A stretch of 64,000 bases of DNA, taken from Hohaiivirga sp031546825 (lineage in GTDB: Bacteria > Pseudomonadota > Alphaproteobacteria > Rhizobiales > Beijerinckiaceae). The stretch lies in the NCBI GenBank assembly GCA_031546825.1, contig JAVBJU010000025.1, forward strand, positions 1 through 64,000. The letters are read 5' to 3'. Shown here piece after piece: positions 1 through 8,156 of the stretch (position 1 is its first letter; each line of letters starts with the position of its first letter). A model generated the notes under the pieces. That model saw only the letters and a program-made list of their open reading frames with translations, did no database searches and had not been told where the DNA came from. The position numbers were made by a program, and so were the translations under genes.

Positions 1-322
1 CGGTCGCCTTGGTTTGCGCCTGGCAAAAACCTGGAACACCGGCGAAGTCACCAATCCGCGTCTCGTCACCGGCTGGCTGCGCGCCAATGTCTGGCACGAG
101 TTCATGGCCGACACCAAGACGAGCTTCGGCACGGTTGATGGCCAGAACTTCGTTCCGTTCACTTCCAGCCTCGGCGGCACCTGGGGAGAGCTTGGCGCGG
201 GCGTGAGCGCTCAGGTGAGCGACAAGGTCAACCTGTTTGCCACCGGCGCATACAACCGCTCGCTCGATAACAAGGGCCGTGAGGGCTGGGACGGTCGGCT
301 TGGAGCAACTGTGAAGTGGTAA
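1..322 (+). CDS. Autotransporter, C-terminal beta-barrel fragment (5' end outside window)
   Basis: The open frame enters from the left edge (codons in phase from base 2) and ends in a TAA at 320-322. The visible 106 residues are the last strands of a type V autotransporter translocator. They contain a TGWLRANVWHEF segment, a GTWGELGAG segment and a final NRSLDNKGREGWDGRLGATVKW-type stretch that ends in aromatic W, the usual outer-membrane (BAM) signal. The same segments recur almost residue for residue at the end of the autotransporter at 58.7-61.7 kb, so the two are close paralogues. The passenger domain, and therefore the function, lies outside the window. A strong terminator follows. Confidence 0.9.
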   Translation, partial: GRLGLRLAKTWNTGEVTNPRLVTGWLRANVWHEFMADTKTSFGTVDGQNFVPFTSSLGGTWGELGAGVSAQVSDKVNLFATGAYNRSLDNKGREGWDGRLGATVKW

Positions 323-366
323 TTTGAATATATCCGCCAATACAGCCCACATTGCCGGATAAACTT

Positions 367-403
367 GCGCCGCCCGCGTTCACGCTGGCGGCGCCTTTTT
401 TTT
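367..403 (+). terminator. Rho-independent terminator of the partial autotransporter gene
   Basis: A perfect 8-bp stem (GCGCCGCC at 367-374, GGCGGCGC at 387-394) closes a 12-nt loop. It is followed after one C by eight T. It sits 45 bases after the stop codon. The autotransporter at 58.7-61.7 kb has a comparable terminator. Confidence 0.9.
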
Positions 404-752
404 GAGTACATCGGGGCGCTTGGTGTTTGGGTTTTGGTGCGTCAAAGGGGATTATTGGCGTTAATCTCGCCGCGATGCGCATGGATCTTGCATCCACGGA
501 ATGCGCCATGTCTCCCCGCGCCATGTCTCCTATGGAAGCCTTTGAGTATCCCATTAGAGATGTCTTCGGATGATTGGCTTAAACTGTGTAAAACCCTTAT
601 TGGCACCCGGATTTTGGCAATTATGCCATCAGTTTTGGCTTTGACGCCCTCGCCGGCGGAGCGAATCCCCTTTATGGGAGGTGCCCTTTTTCATCCGCGC
701 GAGGGCGTTTGCACGGCCCTGGATGCTCATGTTTTGTATGTTGCCATCCGGC
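404..752. other. Intergenic, no gene seen
   Basis: Open frames here are short, overlap each other on both strands, and lack a ribosome-binding site or recognisable protein. The only structure seen is a short tandem repeat at 503-530. Confidence 0.5.
503..530. repeat. Short tandem direct repeat (2 x 13 bp)
   Basis: GCGCCATGTCTCC occurs at 503-515 and again at 518-530, a 15-base period. It lies between the autotransporter terminator and the converging XRE regulator. It could be a replication slip or a protein-binding site; nothing distinguishes these. Confidence 0.5.
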
Positions 753-1505
753 CTATCTTGCCGACAGTGGTTTGTGCCGTATTGCGCTGAAGTCCGGCAA
801 CTCCCATTCTCGCTCTGCCAGCAAGACGACAATATCGTGTAGCTGATCGGACGGGGCGATTTTACATTCCTCGTGCAGAGCTTCGAGACGCGAGCGCAAC
901 CGCCGCATCTCCGTATGCAGGATTTCGATTGCGGCGGGCGTCAGACGCGACCATGACAAAAAGCGGTTGGACAATGCGTCATTAAACTTGTTGTTCAGAA
1001 AATGCGGTATTCGCGCCTCTATCAGACGATGCAGCGCTCCATCCGGTAGCCACTCAACCGTACGTCGCACACGAAACCGAATAACATTTTGCGGCAAAAG
1101 CTCAATTAAACCAATGCGATCCAGCTGTAAGAGGTATTTAATGACCTCCGCCTCGGTTAAATCATAGGTGGCAACGATATCGGCAATCGACCAGCCGTCG
1201 AGAACCCGGACAATAACCAGCAACAGGTTCGTGTCGCGAACGAGTACGGCCTCTTGCGCAGGCGTGAGTTGGCGCGCTGGAGGCTCATCCAGCTTGCCCA
1301 GCAGTTGCGCCATCGTCAGCTCAAGCAATTCGGCGATGGCCATGAACTGCTCCATACTGAGACGCCGGTTAGCAAACCTGAGCCTCATGCTGTTTTCAGA
1401 AGCACCCAGCGCCTTTGCGACGTCCCGATAGGTCAACCCCCGCGCTTTTAATTCAGTCTTTACAACTTCATATAGAGGTATCGTGGATACCTGTTTTCTA
1501 CTCAC
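753..1505 (-). CDS. XRE-family helix-turn-helix transcriptional regulator
   Basis: This is a predicted cytoplasmic DNA-binding protein of about 250 residues. The N-terminal 60 residues form a lambda-repressor/XRE HTH (LTYRDVAKALGASENSMRLRFANRRLSMEQF). The rest is a helical region with a second winged-helix-like stretch (SIADIVATYDLTEAEVIKYLLQLDRIGLIEL) and no recognised catalytic motif. The frame opens upstream at a TTG (1517), but a GGAG at 1512-1515 sits 6 bases before a GTG at 1505, so GTG is the likelier start. It is transcribed away from the TRAP operon. Its target cannot be told from sequence; self-regulation or control of the flanking autotransporter are possible. Confidence 0.75.
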   Translation of the reverse strand: MSRKQVSTIPLYEVVKTELKARGLTYRDVAKALGASENSMRLRFANRRLSMEQFMAIAELLELTMAQLLGKLDEPPARQLTPAQEAVLVRDTNLLLVIVRVLDGWSIADIVATYDLTEAEVIKYLLQLDRIGLIELLPQNVIRFRVRRTVEWLPDGALHRLIEARIPHFLNNKFNDALSNRFLSWSRLTPAAIEILHTEMRRLRSRLEALHEECKIAPSDQLHDIVVLLAEREWELPDFSAIRHKPLSAR

Positions 1506-2043
1506 ATTTCGCTCCAATTATAAGATTGATGCAACGTCGCATAATGTTCCTCTATGAGTTATATCATCCCGACATCCGGTTCAGGCAACCCAGCGTGCAG
1601 TTGGCACGGTGGCGCGGACGACGTTGCGAGCGGTCCGCTGGGCATGGAAAAACAGGCCGAGAAAATTTTAATGACCAGGGCGTCTCTCCGCAAAGAGCCA
1701 TGAAAGCCTTTAATTTAAACAAAATATCCCCAAAAGCAGACTGTTTTCTGAGAGGGCGCGCATAGCGCTGCGACAAATTAGCCCTTGTATGGTAATATCT
1801 TGTATGGCAGGAATTCGCAGCGCTCGGAATTGTCTTGGATATTGGTAGGCCGCATCGGGCGCGGGAACTGTATTTTTCATTCTGTGATTGTCGCCTACCG
1901 CATGTGTTGCGGTAAATTCTTTAGAAATGCGCCGGTTTATCCGAATGTTTCAGATGTTTCGGTTCGGCGCTGGAGCAAGCCTGCGGGAATGGCCGCCAAG
2001 GTTCTTCCCGGTCCCTCCGCAGGGCTTAAGGGAGCTTTTGACC
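1506..2043. other. Intergenic region upstream of the TRAP operon
   Basis: About 540 bases separate the divergent XRE gene from dctP. No convincing gene was seen. The region should carry the promoter and operator of the TRAP/dehydrogenase operon. A pair of direct repeats at 1784-1807 is the best operator candidate. Confidence 0.5.
1784..1807. promoter_or_regulatory. Paired CTTGTATGG direct repeats, candidate operator
   Basis: CTTGTATGG is present at 1784-1792 and 1799-1807, 15 bases apart start to start, with GTAATAT between. FCD-GntR regulators usually bind short palindromes (TNGTNNNACNA type), so these direct repeats are not a textbook GntR site. Their position about 240 bases before dctP still makes them a candidate control element. 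Tentative. Confidence 0.3.
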
Positions 2044-3042
2044 ATGGGCGTTCTGCTAAAAAATGTGAAAGCTACATTCTGTGCGCTGGGGATCGGGATC
2101 GCCGCTCTCGGCTTTATATCCGCGCCCGCTGTGGCCGCTGATTACACCATCAAAGTGGGCTATGAAAACAATCCGGGTGAGCCGTTTGATCGCGCCATGA
2201 ATGAATGGGCGCGCCTGTTCAAGGAGAAGACCGGCGGCAAGGGGGAATTGGTTCTGTATCCAAGCTCCCAGCTCGGCTCCAAGAAGGATGTGATGGAGCA
2301 GATGAAGTTGGGCGCGGCCATGGTCACTTTGACGGATGGCGCATTCTTTGCCGATTACATTCCTGACTTTGCCATTCTGATGGGCCCTTATCTCGGCAAA
2401 GATTATACCGATGTCATCAAGCTGGCGAAGACGCCATGGTTTGCTGAAATGTCGGCGCAACTCGACAAGAAGGGCTTTCATATCCTCGCTGCCAACTGGC
2501 TCTACGGCACCCGCCACATGGTGACGAAAAAGCCGGTCTACAAAGTGGAAGACCTCAAGGGTATGAAAATCCGTGTTCCCAATGCCCGCATCCAGATCGA
2601 AGCGATGAAGGAACTGGGAGCAACACCGACCCCCATGCCGCTGGCGGAGGTTTATCCGGCCCTGACCACCGGTGTCATCGACGGAGCCGAGAACCCGATT
2701 CCGGTGCTCTACGGTCAGAAGCACCATGAGCCGGCTAAATATCTCATTCTGAGCGGGCATCTGGACAACGTCACCGACATCACCATCGGTGCCAAGTATT
2801 ACGATAAACTGCCTGCCGACATTAAAAAGATCCTGACCGAGACCTGCGAACAGGCCGGTGATTATATGACCAAACTCATTCTCGAAAACGAGAAAGAGAC
2901 CATCGAAAAGATGAAGAAGGAAGGCGTCACGGTCATTGCCGTTGATCGCAACGAGTTCCGGGAAGCCGCCAAGGGCACTTACAGCAAGTTCCCGGCATGG
3001 ACGCCCGGTCTCTACGACAAGGTACAGTCTTACCTGAAATAG
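2044..3042 (+). CDS. TRAP transporter periplasmic solute-binding protein (DctP family)
   Basis: This is the extracytoplasmic receptor of a tripartite ATP-independent periplasmic transporter. It captures an organic acid and hands it to the DctQM membrane unit. The ATG at 2044 is chosen because AAGGGAG (2028-2034) lies 9 bases upstream and a clean signal peptide begins there (GVLLKNVKATFCALGIGIAALGF, cleavage near AVAA). The mature protein has the DctP fold signatures: GKGELVLYPSSQLGSKKDVMEQMKLGA, the DLKGMKIRVPNARI segment with the ligand-binding Arg, and PLAEVYPALTTGVIDGAENP. The length of 332 residues is normal. The neighbouring dehydrogenase and GntR suggest a sugar acid or polyol-derived acid as substrate; the exact ligand is not readable. 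Confidence 0.92.
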   Translation: MGVLLKNVKATFCALGIGIAALGFISAPAVAADYTIKVGYENNPGEPFDRAMNEWARLFKEKTGGKGELVLYPSSQLGSKKDVMEQMKLGAAMVTLTDGAFFADYIPDFAILMGPYLGKDYTDVIKLAKTPWFAEMSAQLDKKGFHILAANWLYGTRHMVTKKPVYKVEDLKGMKIRVPNARIQIEAMKELGATPTPMPLAEVYPALTTGVIDGAENPIPVLYGQKHHEPAKYLILSGHLDNVTDITIGAKYYDKLPADIKKILTETCEQAGDYMTKLILENEKETIEKMKKEGVTVIAVDRNEFREAAKGTYSKFPAWTPGLYDKVQSYLK

Positions 3043-3069
3043 ACAGCGACCATCGCGGACATACCGCAA

Positions 3070-3094
3070 GGAGAGGGCAAAGGCGGCCCTCTCC
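3070..3094 (+). other. Intercistronic hairpin between dctP and dctQ
   Basis: GGAGAGGGC (3070-3078) pairs perfectly with GCCCTCTCC (3086-3094) around a 7-nt loop, with no T-run directly after. Such hairpins after a binding-protein gene usually stabilise its mRNA or partly terminate, giving more receptor than permease. That role is inferred from position. Confidence 0.7.
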
Positions 3095-3131
3095 ACGGGT
3101 TCTCTTTCTCAAAAATCATCAGGAAACGGTT

Positions 3132-3623
3132 ATGACGGGTCTCTCTAGACAACTGGGCGCTCTCGCCGATTGGGGCGGCAAAGCCGCCGCCATTGCCATT
3201 GTTGCCATCATGGTGACGGCAGTGTTCATGCGCTACATCATGAATGATCCGCTGCAATGGGTCGAAGAGGTGCTGATCGCCATCTTCATGTGGATGATCA
3301 TGCTCGGGGCGGTTTCTGCCATGCGGGTGCGCGGGCATGTCAGCATTGATGCCTTCGTGGTGATGCTGCCGCAGGGCGCGCAACGCTGGATTCAGGTGTT
3401 CAACGATATCGTCTCGATTGTCGTTTTGTGTACCCTGGGCTGGCTTGGGCTCGAACTCGCGCTGGGCGCGGGCGACAAGATCACCTCAATTCTTGGCATT
3501 TCATACACTTACATTGATCTGGCCATTCCGGTCGGGTGCTTCTGGATGGCGATTTATGTCGCCGTGCTGCTGTGCCGTGACCTGATGGGATACCCCCGGC
3601 CTGTCGCCGTTACGGAGCATTGA
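3132..3623 (+). CDS. TRAP transporter small permease subunit (DctQ family)
   Basis: This 163-residue inner-membrane protein has four predicted transmembrane segments (around residues 15-35, 45-65, 85-110 and 125-150). It contains the DctQ signature region VFMRYIMNDPLQWVEEVLIAIFMWMIMLGAV followed by RVRGHVSIDAF. It pairs with DctM to form the sodium- or proton-coupled transport unit. The ATG at 3132 has AGGAAA 5 bases upstream. Its stop is three bases before the next start, so expression is probably coupled to dctM. Confidence 0.92.
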   Translation: MTGLSRQLGALADWGGKAAAIAIVAIMVTAVFMRYIMNDPLQWVEEVLIAIFMWMIMLGAVSAMRVRGHVSIDAFVVMLPQGAQRWIQVFNDIVSIVVLCTLGWLGLELALGAGDKITSILGISYTYIDLAIPVGCFWMAIYVAVLLCRDLMGYPRPVAVTEH

Positions 3624-3625
3624 TC

Positions 3626-4909
3626 ATGGGCGTTACGCTTTCCTGCCTTGTGCTGCTCGGCGGCTTTCTCATCAACCTGCCGGTGTTCATCGCGGTTGTG
3701 GCTGCGGTGCTGACTTATGTTTTTCTCTCACCCGATGCGCTGCCGATTTTTGCGGCGCAACGCATCATTGGCGCTGCGGAAAATACCACGCTTCTTGCCA
3801 TTCCTTGCTTCGTCTTCCTCGGTAATCTGCTTAATTACACCGGGTTAACCAGGCGCCTGTTGCGGTTGGCCGAGGTGCTGGCCGGGCATTTCAAAGGTGG
3901 CCTTGCCCAGACCAACGTGCTGGTCTCCACCATGATGGGTGGCTTGTCGGCCTCCAATCTCGCCGATTGTGCCATGCTGTGCAAAATGCTGGTGCCGGAA
4001 ATGACCAAGCTCGGCTATAGCCGCGGCTTCTCGACGGCGGTCACGGCTGCGGGCTCGCTCATCACGCCGATTATTCCGCCCGGGATTGCACTCATCATTT
4101 ACGGCTTCGTGGCTGATGTCTCCATTGGCGACATGTTTATGGCGGGTGTTGTGCCCGGAATCCTGTGCTGCATCGCTTTGATGATCACCATCCGCATCAT
4201 TGCGGGTGTGCGCGGCTACAAGCCCTCCCGTTCCCAGGGGCCAAGCCTGGCCGAGGTGTGGGACGCCTTGAAAGATGCATCGGGCGCTTTGATGCTGGTG
4301 GTGGTCATCATCGGCGGTATCCGCATCGGTATGTTCACGCCGACGGAAGCGGGTGCGGTCGCGGTGGTTTACGTGATCATCATGGGCGCGTTCGTCTACA
4401 AGGAAATGACATTCGCCAATTTCAACCAGGCAGTGCTGGAAACGGCGCGCGCCACCGGCGGCATCATGCTCATCATAATGGCCTGTTCGGCCTTCGCCTG
4501 GGTGCTCACCTGGGAGCGGGTTGCACAGGATGTGGCCACCTTCATCACCAGTTTCGGTAACAACAAGGTTTTGTTCCTCATCGTCCTGAACATCTTCCTG
4601 CTGGTGCTGGGCATGTTCATTGAGGGCAACGCGGCCATCATCGTGCTGGTGCCGCTATTGATGCCAACCGTTAAGGCGCTTGGCATTGATCCGGTGCAGT
4701 TCGGGATCATCATCATCCTCAACCTGGCCATCGGCTGTCTCACGCCACCCATGGGCACGGTGATGTTCATCGCCAACTCTATTACCGGCACCAAAACAGC
4801 CGAGTTCATGCGCGAGGCGTTACCGCTGATTTTCGCGTTGATCGTCGTTTTGATGCTGGTGACCTTCATTCCGGCCATTTCGACATTGCTGCCGTACATG
4901 TCGAAGTGA
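3626..4909 (+). CDS. TRAP transporter large permease subunit (DctM family)
   Basis: This is the main transport subunit, an inner-membrane protein of 427 residues with about 12 hydrophobic segments. DctM motifs are visible: the NLLNYTGLTRRLLRLAEVLAGHFKGGLAQTNVLVS region, GSLITPIIPPGIALIIYG, and the C-terminal TPPMGTVMFIANSITG. The open frame extends to a TTG at 3620. The ATG at 3626 is preferred because GGAG (3614-3617) is 8 bases upstream. It is followed within the operon by the dehydrogenase; a hairpin at 4933-4956 lies in the 68-base gap. Confidence 0.93.
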   Translation: MGVTLSCLVLLGGFLINLPVFIAVVAAVLTYVFLSPDALPIFAAQRIIGAAENTTLLAIPCFVFLGNLLNYTGLTRRLLRLAEVLAGHFKGGLAQTNVLVSTMMGGLSASNLADCAMLCKMLVPEMTKLGYSRGFSTAVTAAGSLITPIIPPGIALIIYGFVADVSIGDMFMAGVVPGILCCIALMITIRIIAGVRGYKPSRSQGPSLAEVWDALKDASGALMLVVVIIGGIRIGMFTPTEAGAVAVVYVIIMGAFVYKEMTFANFNQAVLETARATGGIMLIIMACSAFAWVLTWERVAQDVATFITSFGNNKVLFLIVLNIFLLVLGMFIEGNAAIIVLVPLLMPTVKALGIDPVQFGIIIILNLAIGCLTPPMGTVMFIANSITGTKTAEFMREALPLIFALIVVLMLVTFIPAISTLLPYMSK

Positions 4910-4977
4910 TCTCCCCTTTTTTCAAAATCGCGGCGATGCGGATTTTCACGCATCGCTGCCATCCTGAGAGATAAAAA

Positions 4978-5994
4978 ATGGAAGCCATTGCCATTACCAA
5001 AGCCTTTGAAACGGCCATGATCGATATCCCGGCACGCGAACCGGGGCCGGGCGAGGTCAAGATTGCGGTCCACCGGGTCGGGTTGTGCGGCTCGGACCTC
5101 AATACCTTTCGCGGCCTCAATCCGCTGGTGTCTTACCCGCGTGTGCCCGGCCATGAGATCGGCGGCGCTGTGTTGAGCGTGGGCGAGGGTGTTTTCACTT
5201 GCGTTCCCGGCGACCGGGTTGTCGTCGTGCCCTATAGCGAATGCGGTGGCTGTGCCGCATGCCGGGCGGGGCGCATCAATGCCTGCGAGCATAACGAAAC
5301 GCTGGGTGTCCAGCGCGATGGTGCCATGACGGCGACGGTTGTGGCACCTGCTCGAAAAGTTCTGGTTTGCAACAACCTCTCCTTTGACGAACTGGCTCTG
5401 GTGGAGCCGCTCGCGGTGGGGATGCGTGTCGCGCGCCGGGCCGAGATTGATATCGGTGAAGCGGTGGCCGTGTTCGGCTGCGGCGTGATTGGGCTCGGTG
5501 CTATTGCCGCCGCTGCCGCCAAGGGCGGTCGGGTTATTGCCATCGATATTGACGACCGCAAGCGCCACATTGCCCTCGCCTGCGGTGCCGAGCGCTTTTT
5601 CAATGTCGCCAAGGCGGATATCTCTGAGCTTGCGGCGTCCATTGATGGCGGGCGCGGGCCTTCCGTTGTCATGGAGGCAGTGGGCGCAGAGGCCTCTTAT
5701 AAGGCCGCGATCGAACTTGTCGCCTATGCTGGTCGGGTGATTTATGTGGGTTATGCCAAGAACCCGATCACCTTTAATACGGCTCCCTTCGTCAAGAAGG
5801 AGATCGATATCCGTGGCTCACGCAATGCCACCGCGCGCGATTTCGCCGCCGTATTGTCGCTGCTGGAGCAGAAGCGTTACCCGATAGATGGACTGGTGAC
5901 AGCCCATTACCCGCTGGCGCAGGCCGGAAAAGCGTTGATTGACTGGTCGAATGATCCGGGTGGGGTAACCAAATTCCTTGTCGATATCCGCTGA
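4978..5994 (+). CDS. Zinc-dependent medium-chain alcohol/polyol dehydrogenase
   Basis: This 338-residue NAD(P)-dependent oxidoreductase belongs to the MDR family, close to L-threonine, L-idonate and sorbitol dehydrogenases. The catalytic zinc ligands Cys37, His59 and Glu60 are present (LCGSDLNTFRG, PGHEIGG). The four structural-zinc cysteines Cys89, Cys92, Cys95 and Cys103 are intact. A Rossmann GCGVIGLGAIAAAAAKG begins near residue 162, with an acidic DIDDRK after the second strand that favours NAD over NADP. It follows the TRAP genes and precedes their presumed GntR regulator, so it probably oxidises the imported compound or its reduced derivative. The substrate is not identifiable. GAGAG lies upstream of the ATG. 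Confidence 0.85.
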   Translation: MEAIAITKAFETAMIDIPAREPGPGEVKIAVHRVGLCGSDLNTFRGLNPLVSYPRVPGHEIGGAVLSVGEGVFTCVPGDRVVVVPYSECGGCAACRAGRINACEHNETLGVQRDGAMTATVVAPARKVLVCNNLSFDELALVEPLAVGMRVARRAEIDIGEAVAVFGCGVIGLGAIAAAAAKGGRVIAIDIDDRKRHIALACGAERFFNVAKADISELAASIDGGRGPSVVMEAVGAEASYKAAIELVAYAGRVIYVGYAKNPITFNTAPFVKKEIDIRGSRNATARDFAAVLSLLEQKRYPIDGLVTAHYPLAQAGKALIDWSNDPGGVTKFLVDIR

Positions 5995-6105
5995 AATGGC
6001 ACAACGGCAGGATGAAATGCGTCGGAAGTCGGCTACATAGGGAAAGGGAGCCTGCTTAATGGCATAATTTGGTCACAGGACTGCGGCGGGCAGGGGCAAC
6101 GCAAC

Positions 6106-6816
6106 ATGAACGATAAACCTCTTTCCGCTCCCCCTTACGGGGGGGCAGGTGCTTTCCCGGGGGCCTTGACCAGCAATCGCCTTTTCGAGACGCTTCGTCG
6201 CGATATCGTGCAACTGAAGCTGTTGCCCGGATGCACCCTGTCGGAATGGGAAATTGCGCGCCAATTCGGTGTCTCCCGCCAGCCAGTGCGGGAGGCGTTC
6301 ATCAAGCTCGGTGATGTCGGGCTTGTTGAAATCAAGCAGCGCAAGGGCACGTTCGTGCGGCTGATCTCCATCGGTGAGGTCGATAATGCGCGGTTTCTGC
6401 GCGAGGCCATCGAAGTGGCACTGGTGCGCCAGGCTGCGGAAAAAGCCACGTCCCAGGATGTTCAGATGCTCGCTGCCATCGTGGGGGAACACCGCGACAA
6501 GGCCGCAGCCGGAGACTATCTCGGCCTTCTCCTGCATGACGAAACCTTTCACCTTGCCATCGCCGAGATTGCCGGGCGCAAATATGCCTGGGACGCCATT
6601 GATAACATCAAGGCGCAGGTCGATCGCGTCCGCTTTCTCACATTGCCTGATATTGATTCCGTGCGGATCATTGTGCAGCAGCACGAGCGCATCATGAAAG
6701 CCATCGAGCGCCGCGACCCCGATGCCGCCGCCAAGGCAATGCGCGACCACCTCCATGAAATGGAACTCTACCTTCCGGAGCTCATTCGGCTGCATCCTGA
6801 TTTGTTCAGCGCGTGA
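6106..6816 (+). CDS. GntR-family regulator with FCD ligand-binding domain
   Basis: This 236-residue repressor-like protein has an N-terminal winged helix (residues about 22-95, EWEIARQFGVSRQPVREAFIKLGDVGLVEIKQRKGTFV) and an all-helical FCD domain (about 100-225). Metal/ligand histidines of the FCD pocket are visible in LHDETFHLAI, VQQHERIMKAI and MRDHLHEM. It is the last gene of the TRAP-dehydrogenase block and reads in the same direction after a 111-base gap. It most likely senses the transported sugar acid and represses the upstream operon. This is inference from gene order. Confidence 0.88.
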   Translation: MNDKPLSAPPYGGAGAFPGALTSNRLFETLRRDIVQLKLLPGCTLSEWEIARQFGVSRQPVREAFIKLGDVGLVEIKQRKGTFVRLISIGEVDNARFLREAIEVALVRQAAEKATSQDVQMLAAIVGEHRDKAAAGDYLGLLLHDETFHLAIAEIAGRKYAWDAIDNIKAQVDRVRFLTLPDIDSVRIIVQQHERIMKAIERRDPDAAAKAMRDHLHEMELYLPELIRLHPDLFSA

Positions 6817-6934
6817 AGTCGCATAACCACGAAGATACCAACCGCAAAAACACGCCGCTTTCTCGCCCTTTCGCCAGCGAATCGGCTATTCGTTGGTCCT
6901 TGTTGTTTTTTCAGGCGCTTCGCCGGTTGGGGTC

Positions 6935-8155
6935 ATGGCAGCTTCCACACAATCCATTGCCATCATAGGCGGCGGCCCAAGCGGGCTGATGGCGGCAGAA
7001 ATGCTGTCGGCGGCGGGGCTTTCCGTCACGGTTTATGAGCGGATGCCGTCGCCGGGGCGTAAGTTCCAGCTTGCGGGAATTGGCGGGCTCAACCTCACCC
7101 ATGGCGAGAACCTTGAAAGGTTTCTGACCCGTTACGGCATGGGTGCCGATGCGGTGTGCCGGGCCGTTTCTGCCTTTCCGCCCGCCGCTTTGCGCGACTG
7201 GGCGGCAGGGCTTGGGCAGGAAAGCTTCGTCGGCTCGTCGGGGCGCGTTTTCCCGAAGGCGTTCAAGGCGACGCCCCTGTTGCGGGCCTGGCTCGCGCGG
7301 CTCGAGGCGCAAAATGTGCGATTTGCACTGCGCCATCACTGGACCGGCTGGAATGAGCAGGGACACCTCCTGTTTGCAACGCCGGCTGGCGAGGTTTCCG
7401 TTGAGGCTGATGCCACGTTGCTGGCGCTCGGTGGTGCCAGTTGGCCGAGGCTCGGCTCCGATGGCGGCTGGGTGGGGGAACTCATGGGGCGCGGGGTGGA
7501 CGTGGCTGCGCTGAAGCCCGCCAATGTTGGCTTCTCCGTTGCCTGGTCGGAATATTTTCTTGGTCGCCACGAGGGCGAGCCACTTAAAGGCATCAGTATT
7601 ACTTTTGACGGACAGACGGTGCGCGGTGAGGCGCTGATCTCCCGCACCGGGATTGAGGGCGGTGCGGTTTATGCGGTCGGGCGCGGTGTTCGTGATGCCA
7701 TTCTCAATGGCGGCACGGTGACAATCCATATTGACCTCAAACCTGATCTCGCTGTGGCGGATATCGCCGCACGGCTCGGCAAAATGCGAAAAAGCGAGAG
7801 CTTGTCCAACGGCTTGCGCAAAGCCGTGGGCCTTCCTGCCGTCGCCATCGCCTTGATGCGCGAGGCGGCGGGTGGGCCATTGCCGACGGAGCGTGATGCG
7901 CTGGCGGTATTTATCAAAATGGTGCCGCTCACGCTTACTGGTGTGGCGGATATTGCACGCGCCATTTCCACGGCGGGCGGCATTGCTTTTGTCGCGCTTG
8001 ATGACGCTTTCATGCTGCGCAAAATCCCCGGTGTCTTCGTGGCCGGTGAAATGCTCGATTGGGAAGCGCCGACCGGCGGCTATCTGCTGCAAGCCTGTTT
8101 TGCCACTGGCGTTGCCGCCGCAGACGGTATTCTGATGCGCTTGCGAGGCGGGTGA
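6935..8155 (+). CDS. NAD(P)/FAD-dependent flavoprotein (HI0933/YhiN/BaiN-like)
   Basis: This 406-residue soluble flavoprotein carries a dinucleotide-binding motif at the N-terminus (IAIIGGGPSGLMAAEMLSAAG) and the family sequence GRKFQLAGIGGLNLTHGEN. The C-terminal FAD-contacting stretch is FMLRKIPGVFVAGEMLDWEAPTGGYLLQACFATG. The reaction is not established for most members; BaiN relatives have been linked to bile-acid dehydroxylation, which is not expected here. A longer frame begins at TTG 6893. The ATG at 6935 places the FAD motif at the usual distance and has TTGGGG just upstream. Its stop is one base before recQ. Confidence 0.85.
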   Translation: MAASTQSIAIIGGGPSGLMAAEMLSAAGLSVTVYERMPSPGRKFQLAGIGGLNLTHGENLERFLTRYGMGADAVCRAVSAFPPAALRDWAAGLGQESFVGSSGRVFPKAFKATPLLRAWLARLEAQNVRFALRHHWTGWNEQGHLLFATPAGEVSVEADATLLALGGASWPRLGSDGGWVGELMGRGVDVAALKPANVGFSVAWSEYFLGRHEGEPLKGISITFDGQTVRGEALISRTGIEGGAVYAVGRGVRDAILNGGTVTIHIDLKPDLAVADIAARLGKMRKSESLSNGLRKAVGLPAVAIALMREAAGGPLPTERDALAVFIKMVPLTLTGVADIARAISTAGGIAFVALDDAFMLRKIPGVFVAGEMLDWEAPTGGYLLQACFATGVAAADGILMRLRGG

Positions 8156-8156
8156 C

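Noticed and set aside
1785..2141. 118-codon plus-strand frame before dctP
   Set aside because: It runs into dctP in another frame and lacks a ribosome-binding site or recognisable domain.
2056..3096. 346-codon minus-strand frame over dctP
   Set aside because: It mirrors dctP in the GC-rich third-position pattern and matches no family. The same applies to other long antisense frames over dctM, the flavoprotein, recQ, the FGGY kinase, serC and the OpgG genes.
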